A stretch of DNA of 64,000 nt from Adenophora triphylla var. japonica (Eukaryota; Streptophyta; Magnoliopsida; Asterales; Campanulaceae), in assembly GCA_022495995.1 (NCBI GenBank), contig JAFEMH010001472.1:62001-126000 (forward strand). Reading direction: 5' to 3'. Below are positions 57,707 to 64,000 of the stretch, in pieces. The notes under the pieces were generated by a model. The model was not told the DNA's origin and did not search any database. It was given only the letters and a program-made list of their open reading frames with translations. A program made the translations under genes and the position numbers. Every line of letters starts with the position of its first letter. The first letter of the stretch is position 1.

Positions 57707-58880
57707 AAAGATACTTTTTTCAAAACTGCCGATGTTTTCTAAAAAGCCTTCCGTGGGTCAAACTTTCGTTTACCCTTCCTCGTTTTCGTGTGTGTGAGTT
57801 CCTTTAAACCTCGAACGGTTTTTGTTTCAAAGGCATTACATTGTCAACTTTTCAAAATCTTACCATGTTTGTGCATCCCCATTCATGTTTGATTTTCATT
57901 GCTGTCTTTTGAACTGTGCATCATAAATTCTTTAAGACACATTCTGAAAAATCTCTGTTTTACTCAGAAAAAGAATTTTAGTGACCGCACACTACGCGCA
58001 CTTGCTGCCTCGGAACACCGCACTTCACGTGCACTTGCTGCCTCGGTACACTGCACACTACAACCCCTAACCCGGGATGGCCTTATCAGTTGCACTCCGA
58101 TTGGTCTGCCAGACACCTTTCGGGGGCGCACGGGGTCGTCCCAAACATCCCATCCTAGCCCGTGTAAGCCATGCACTCTTTGTGTCACACTTTGTCCAAG
58201 ACCCCGGTTGGTTTTTGGCTTAGCTCGTGTCATAAAGCCTAAGTGTATGTTTTTCACGCCGGGCCCCGCTCCGAGTCAAGCTCGAGAGTTTAAGACCGGA
58301 GGTCGTTCCCGACCCGAAGTCTTGAGCTTTTCAGCCTTGACTTTGACGCGGAGCTCTGCCGAAAAATATACCCGAAGGTTCAATGTGACGCCGTGTCACC
58401 AAACCTTGCCGTATGTATCGTGCCAGCCACAACTTGACCAACGCTAAAAAGCTAAGGTCTCTCGCACAAGCGAGTCAGGAGAGGTCATGCCCAAATTTTG
58501 GCACGATCCCCGCCTTAACTTAAGGACGTTGACTTCGACCGTGGCCCGTACGTCACACACGTTGAAAGTTTGCGTGATCAGCTAGCCTTAAGTTCACTTT
58601 TTCCTTTGTTGGTGGAACTCGCTTGCCTTATCAGACCTCGCTCGGGATAGTCCGTCCTGAGAAAGATGATCTACAATGGAAACGAGGGGCTTATAAGCGT
58701 AGTGACGAGATCCACTGATTAGAGCTCTAGGGTTAGTTGCGAAAAAGAAGACACGCTCTTTTCCAACCGATTAGGACTCTGAGAAAACGCGCTTTAAGTA
58801 AACATTAATCGGTAACTGCACATTGCACAAGCCCGAAAACCTTGAGCCAAATACCCTTTTCCGAAGCCTAAACCCTTCCT
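57707..58880 (+). other. Untranslated leader of element H
   Basis: Between primer site and gag. Landmarks shared with E are AAGAATTTTAGTGACCGCAC (57970), GTGTCACACTTTGTCCAAGA and GGTTGGTTTTTGGCTTAG (58205). A direct repeat CACTTGCTGCCTCGG(A/T)ACAC occurs at 57999 and 58032. A 182-codon frame covers part of it but matches no Gag and is not conserved in E. Confidence 0.65.
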
Positions 58881-58889
58881 TTCGTTCCC

Positions 58890-60598
58890 TGCAGCGAGCA
58901 GAAAGTGGTTGATTCCGGGTCGGCGCCTTGCCAGATCACAGAATCGCAGTCAGCTGGCGTCGGACAGTTCTTCGGTTCCCTCGGTTCCCTCGGCCAATTT
59001 CCGACATGTCTAGCTCACCGAGAAATCGTGACGGGGAAGGACCCCGCCACCTGCCGAATGTATATGACATTGGAAGAAGCCATCCGGGCTTGTGAGGTTC
59101 ACAAGAGGCGAAAGAAGATCGAATTTCGTGGTACGGCTTACGAGATGAGCGTGGTATAGCGGCTATCCCCCGCCGAGACGGTACTTTTGTCCTGGTCGAG
59201 GATGACGATTCCCGAAACCAGGTTCACCAAACCTTCAATCAGGTTCCTCCTCCGCCAACTTACGGATGCCTTCCAACCAAGGAAAACGGACCTAGGCTCC
59301 ATGTTGCCACCTCTCAGGGCACCCCCGCCATTTTTGGCCGGCCCAGTGCTACTCCTATCAATCAATACCACCAGTGCACCGCCATTTGGACCATCTCGAG
59401 GATGCCAATATCCCTCAATACCCTCCCGAGTTCGTCCCGTTGCCTATACACGAATCCCTAAACACCGGGGACAAACCCGATCTGATTCGTAAAAGGCTCC
59501 CGTATATTCTCATATACCAAGCCTTCCACCTCCAATCACTACCGCTCACGTGGTAGCACTCCGCGCCGAGCCTCACGCCTACCACTGGACCCAACATTAG
59601 CCTGGATGGTCGAGCAAATGAAAGACACAGAAAGCCACCATGAGCGGCTCAAGCAGAAATGCTCAAATCCACGTATCCGGGAATGGTCACGCCTCTCCTG
59701 CCAAGTTCGAATGCCGGAGATGGACCGATTCGACGGAACCGAATGTCCTCAAACGCACGTCGACACCTACGTTCTCGGCATGAGAGCAAAAGGAGCAACC
59801 CTCCGGCAAATGGCCGACCACTTCCGGCATACGCTCAAAAGTTCGGCGTTACGATGGTTTCTCGAGGGTCAAGCGCGGATCGCCACACACGGGAACAGTT
59901 AGTAACATCTTCCTGGAACGGTACGAGATCCAACTTAGAGTGGGAAACAAGTCGCGAGGACTTAATCACCACCGAGCGTAAAGCGGATGAAAGTGTTGGG
60001 GAATTCTACAAGAGATGGAGCCGGAAACTCTCCGAGATCATGGAGCCACTCTCCAAAGACGAACAGATGCGGATCTTCAAGTCACGCTTAAGACCGTCCA
60101 TCGAAATCTCATCGATCACAATTTCTTCCCTGATCTCCGGGCCATGGTCAATGCCGGCTCACGGTTCGAGAAGGATCTCAAGGAAAAGTTGGCTACCGCA
60201 CCATACGTATACCGCTCAACAGCGGTTGCATTCAATCCCGCACCGGCCCCGTGAAAGGGGAAAGATACGTCCGTCGACTACGTCCATCGTGGGACAACAG
60301 TCGGGTAACGTAAACCCGAGTCCCACAAAGCAACAATTCTACTCGAAGCGGCTACCTGCCGTACACTTCGACAAGTTGGACATGCCACCGAGCAAGATCT
60401 TTGGAAGGGTTAATCAAGGAGGGTCTCCTTAAGCCCGTTGCCAATTACAAACCCAAAATTCCCATAGCCAATGCGGACAAGAGCAAATACTGCGCCATCC
60501 ATCGGCATCACGGCCATACCACCGACAATTGTTTGGGGTTACGATACGAAATCCAGAACTTGATAGAAGAAGGCAAGTTAGAGCGCCCCAGTGGGTGA
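58890..60598 (+). pseudogene. Element H gag (several frameshifts)
   Basis: The N-terminal block GLIPGRRLARSQNRS lies near 58910 in a frame shifted from the open one. The gag core is at 59700-60120: RMPEMDRFDGTECPQTHVDT, LKSSALRWFLEGQ, then after a frameshift SREDLITTERKADESVGEFY and WSRKLSEIMEPLSKDEQMRI. The C-terminal piece (60401-60598) has IKEGLLKPVANYKPKIP and the cluster KYCAIHRHHGHTTDNCLGLR followed by EIQNLIEEGKLE. The order equals that of F and G. At least three frame changes make it non-functional. Confidence 0.82.
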
Positions 60599-62275
60599 TA
60601 CTGATCGGGAACCCCTTTTCGAACAATAACAGCGTGAATTCCATTGAGTGGGTGCCCAAGAAGAGTGCCACAGAACCCGGTTTCTCCGCCTCTTTCATTT
60701 GGATCCTCCTCTAATGTCCACATCGGCTACGATGTTTGCGATCGCTCCTCCTGCCCGGAGTACGAGTCCCGAGAACCGTCCGGAGCAATCCTCCGAGAAA
60801 ACAAAAGAAGAAATCCTCTCAACAAAGAATCGAGAGAAAGATACGAAGCTAGAGATACCAGGTGTAGGTATACTTGGAGAACCCTCCGGGAGGTTCGACT
60901 ACTACGTCTTGTACTCCGGCCGGTCCTCTTTGCCTCCAGGCCATGCGGCTTTAAGAGCAAACGGGGGTGGGAAAGCCGAAAAGTCCCATTGAAACCGGAA
61001 TTCGGTGCCCCAGGACATTCCATCCGAGTTCACGGCTCTTTTGGGACGCCCTTGGCTACACCACATGAAAGCCATAGCTTCCACTCTCCATCGGTGTGTT
61101 AAGTTCATTAACCGGCAGGAGATCTCGAAGTCATCCGAGGGGATAGTTTCCTTATAGGAAACGAAGCCGAGACAAGAGCCAAGCGTGTCCGCACTCGTGC
61201 ACGGGGTACCTCCTTCGAATCAACCAAGGGACTACCGGGCAAATCTCATCGAATACCTCGTAGTCGGAGATGCCAACTATGTAAAGGTACTCGAGCGGAT
61301 GAGACCACTCGAAGCGTCCGATACATCAAGTTCAACTGTCGTTTCCAACATTTGGAGGCAGATTGGAAGGAAACGCCGAATATCGCCATGATGCGGGCAC
61401 ATAAACCCCCGATCTCAATTGGAGATTCGTCGGCATTCTCCAAACAAACTCTCTGGCCCCCGCCTGCAGCGAAGAGATCTTTGTGATAAAGGTCAACAAG
61501 CACCGTCATTCTCGTGATGAATGCATGGAAGTTGTATGGGATGTCCTCCACGAGGAACTACCCGCCGCACCCCTCTTCTCCAACGAAGAGCATGATGTTT
61601 TCCTAGCCGCTCCAACAACGCAACCGACGCAATACGTCCCTACGTTTGGATTGAACCGTCGAGATGACGATGAATCTGACTCTCCGGAGTCGAGGACGCG
61701 GCAGCCCGCAAGCGGACCTCTCTGCATTCACATGCTCGCTTTGAGGACTCGAACTCCTTCCGATCGGGTCACCTACGACCAAGGTTCAATACCATGGAAA
61801 TTGTCAAGCTCAACGTCCAAGGTACAAACGGCTATCAGACAATTGGAAGTTACTTGGTTGACACGACGAAGAATCCTCTCGATCAAGATCGACGACGACT
61901 TCGTCAACATCATCTATTCCGGATACCCCGGAAGCGATACCAAGGATCCTGGTCCTTATCGTCGGATTCTGCAATACCAAGGTCACCCTCGGCGGCACCG
62001 CTGCTCATGGTAAACGAGGCTTTGGCCAAGCGAGCTCGAGCTCATCACTACTTCCGAGTACCGGCCCGGTGGCAACCGCCGTGTCGTCGGTCAAGCTTAT
62101 ACCCTCAAACGCCGCAGGCCAAGGGCAACAGCGATAAGAAACCAAGCTCCTCACCCCGCTACAAGTCGAGATCAACCTCGGGAACGCTTCGCGGCCACCC
62201 CGAAAACATCTGTGAAAGTCTTCCCCGCAAGGCGAGTCGGCTTCCGACATAGGAAATGACCACCTCGGCATCAAC
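60599..62275 (+). pseudogene. Decayed region of element H, possibly protease
   Basis: Frames here are short and overlapping. A stretch at about 61870-61926, RILSIKIDDDFVNIIYSGY, resembles the retropepsin active site R-I-L-I-D-x-G-A-S-V-N-I-I, with the glycine and alanine lost. Its position after gag fits a protease. The rest cannot be assigned. Confidence 0.4.
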
Positions 62276-63730
62276 ATGCTCCAGGTTCGATTCTACTCCC
62301 GGTCGTCACGGGCCCGGTTCGGACATCACCCGCGCCGACTGCTAGCTCTGATAGACTTGGCGATCGAACGAGATCACGAGACTGTCAACATTGCGGAATT
62401 CAATACCCCCGTGGGGTCAATCAAGCAAATATGGGCGAACTTCTTGGTAACCGAGATCAAGGAAGGCCGCATGGAATGTCCCAGCCCGACTTCCTTCGTC
62501 AACGTAATCCAAGTGTTCCCGCCATTCGGCGATTTGAATGTAATCACGGTTCTGGACACTAGCCAGACGATGCGCACCTACGGAGACTGCCTAGCTCTCG
62601 CAAGGAAAGCCCTCATGGAACTAGCCGCTCAAGAAAGTCGTCTTTGGGACGAAGATCAAGCTCGAAAGACCTACAGGGACCAAGCCCTTAAAGTGTCACA
62701 GGCAGCTTCAGACAGAAAGCTAGAGGCCACTCTAGACCAGTTCGACCTCAAGAGTTTTGCTCATGGCAACTTCCCTGACTACCGTCTGTTCTCATCCAAC
62801 CCCCTCTGCCACACAAGGGCGGTCAACGGTCCCGATGACCTAGGAGATGGAACGACACAGCAGAACGAATCCCAGCGCTTACCTTCCCGAGGAAAGCAAG
62901 TTCTCTGTGAAAGCGACGATGAAGACGATGAAACCATTCTCTTCCAAGCCGGGCATGAAGTCAACAAAACCGGACTCCCAAGGGTCCTGGGAGGATGGGA
63001 ACGGATCATTGCCGCACTCAAATTGAAAGGCCAACTCAGGGAGGAAGGTCTATTTAAAAACAAGAGGAGGATGGAGATTCGTCTTGAGCAACTACTCAGG
63101 GAAATTCCACAGTCTACGACATTCGTTTACAGAAACGATCAACTGGGACAGCAACCAGTCACATGGGCCGATGTTCGGGAAGCCGTGTACTCACCTTCCG
63201 ACATACCCGCCACTCAGATAAAGCAGAGGAGAAAACTCTCCCCGATGGAGGTTTACCTAGACTGCCGCACGCAGTTCAAAGAAGCACTGGCTATTCTCAC
63301 ATGGGAAGAAACGCAGGCGCTAACTCTCGATGCAGGCTCCGCTGCAAGAAGGTTGATCTGGGCCCAGAGCGGAGGAAAACTAGCAAACCACGAGTATTTC
63401 CAGACCCAACTCCGTAATGCCCCCGAGTATGCTCAAGAAAAGGAAAGGAACGCGATATACCGTGAAGAGATTAAGGAGAACGTTCGCTTGAGCCGAGAAC
63501 TCTCCAACCTCCCGGAGGGTCGGCAACGCACGTTCGGTTCAGTAACCATTGTTGTGCAGCGACATTCGAACAATCATGCGTCAAAGCGCAGGCTACTCTC
63601 CCCGCAGAGGCATCCAAGCCGTATCCCTGGGACGAGAATCCGTCAAGGCTGCCGAAGCTCCCGGAATTCATCCACAATCAATGAGTTGAGGAAGACATAT
63701 GGCCCTATGCTACGAGGAATCCTCCTCTAA
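62276..63730 (+). CDS. Unrecognised 484-codon ORF of element H
   Basis: This is the longest intact frame of the window. The protein has a first part with ALIDLAIERDHETVNIAEFN, a charged helix-forming middle (SRLWDEDQARKTYRDQALKV), an acidic patch CESDDEDDET and a basic, Gln-rich part (LKGQLREEGLFKNKRRMEIR) followed by helical stretches up to LRKTYGPMLRGILL. I see no zinc finger, no catalytic motif and no similarity to RT, integrase, Gag or PMD. It lies where protease or RT would be expected. It could be an extra sense ORF, a captured gene piece, or chance survival of a frame in GC-rich decayed pol. The start is the first ATG of the frame and is not supported by other signals. Confidence 0.4.
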   Translation: MLQVRFYSRSSRARFGHHPRRLLALIDLAIERDHETVNIAEFNTPVGSIKQIWANFLVTEIKEGRMECPSPTSFVNVIQVFPPFGDLNVITVLDTSQTMRTYGDCLALARKALMELAAQESRLWDEDQARKTYRDQALKVSQAASDRKLEATLDQFDLKSFAHGNFPDYRLFSSNPLCHTRAVNGPDDLGDGTTQQNESQRLPSRGKQVLCESDDEDDETILFQAGHEVNKTGLPRVLGGWERIIAALKLKGQLREEGLFKNKRRMEIRLEQLLREIPQSTTFVYRNDQLGQQPVTWADVREAVYSPSDIPATQIKQRRKLSPMEVYLDCRTQFKEALAILTWEETQALTLDAGSAARRLIWAQSGGKLANHEYFQTQLRNAPEYAQEKERNAIYREEIKENVRLSRELSNLPEGRQRTFGSVTIVVQRHSNNHASKRRLLSPQRHPSRIPGTRIRQGCRSSRNSSTINELRKTYGPMLRGILL

Positions 63731-64000
63731 CTATGGCTCAACTCGAGCACTGCTCGTAAGGGACCAAACCCGATGTCGGCGTCCTAACCCGATCGGGTCA
63801 AATCCATGCATTACCACCTAAGGCCACCAAAAAGCCGACGGAGCTGAATTGCAATCCGGCCACCCGAAGACGCAAATTCCTTGAAAGAGGACCCGATCCT
63901 CACTCGGCTCAGCGGCTCGGGCGAACATTTCCCTTTGGTCTCTGCTCACCTCCTATTATCCTCACAAGCTCAAGCTAGAGGAAAGCCTGGCCCGTACCAT
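63731..64000 (+). other. End of window inside element H
   Basis: GC-rich sequence that continues element H. No motif recognised. Confidence 0.5.

Larger units (their letters stand above)
55529..64000 (+). mobile_element. Element H: 5' part of a Tat-like retrotransposon
   Basis: The order is 5' LTR (55529-57686), primer site (57689-57706), leader (57707-58880), gag (about 58890-60598), a decayed stretch and a 484-codon frame (62276-63730). It runs out of the window. H is richer in GC than its surroundings and its LTR is close to that of element A. RT and integrase would lie to the right. Confidence 0.87.

Noticed and set aside
57899..58447. 182-codon frame in the H leader as the extra ORF1 known from Ogre
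   Set aside because: The corresponding leader in E is not open and the protein shows no Ogre ORF1 feature that I can recognise.

Overview
This window is nuclear heterochromatin from a flowering plant, probably a eudicot. I find no intact host gene, tRNA or rRNA. Almost every base belongs to transposable elements inserted into one another, and nearly all coding remnants carry stops or frameshifts. Plant origin is shown by Ty3 elements of the Athila and Tat/Ogre type (the latter with a second RNase H), a CACTA transposon, Stowaway and hAT MITEs, Ty1/copia remnants and CCCTAAA telomere-type motifs. The species cannot be named from the sequence.

Layout, left to right. Element D (1-3834, minus) is the 5' half of an Athila-like element: LTR, tRNA-Asp primer site, gag and protease. 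It sits inside element A (3835-23089, plus), a Tat-lineage element with broken pol (reverse transcriptase, two RNases H, integrase), then two genes on the opposite strand (a DUF7745-like gene and a spliced plant-mobile-domain, PMD, gene), tandem arrays, a polypurine tract and the 3' LTR. That LTR is split by a 5.8 kb CACTA element (16851-22631) that holds a processed pseudogene of ribosomal protein eL38, a 1.9 kb telomere-like TATAGGG array and a Stowaway MITE. Element A lies in element B (23090-28591, plus), another Tat relative with an antisense PMD gene whose first intron contains a hAT MITE. B lies in a Ty1/copia remnant C (28592-about 30555). Next come a degenerate MITE, a long-inverted-repeat Mutator-like element and the end of a second, minus-strand copia element I (about 33184-34386).

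Element E (34387-36969, plus) starts with LTR, primer site and gag, and is cut by element F (36970-49191, minus). F has an LTR pair, primer site, gag, tandem arrays and an antisense PMD gene, but no pol. Its right LTR is cut by element G (49192-55528, minus; LTR, arrays, gag, no pol). G's gag is cut by element H (55529 to the window end, plus; LTR, primer site, decayed gag, and a 484-codon ORF I do not recognise).

The main biological theme is a family of Tat-like retrotransposons (A, B, E, F, G, H) sharing the LTR start TGTAAGTACC or close variants, a TGGCGACTC primer site where visible, similar leader sequence, a conserved block next to the polypurine tract, and highly variable tandem arrays. 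Three of them carry an antisense PMD gene. Intron 1 is at the same place in all three copies and introns 2 and 3 are at matching places in A and B, which suggests an antisense cargo gene that was once expressed and spliced.
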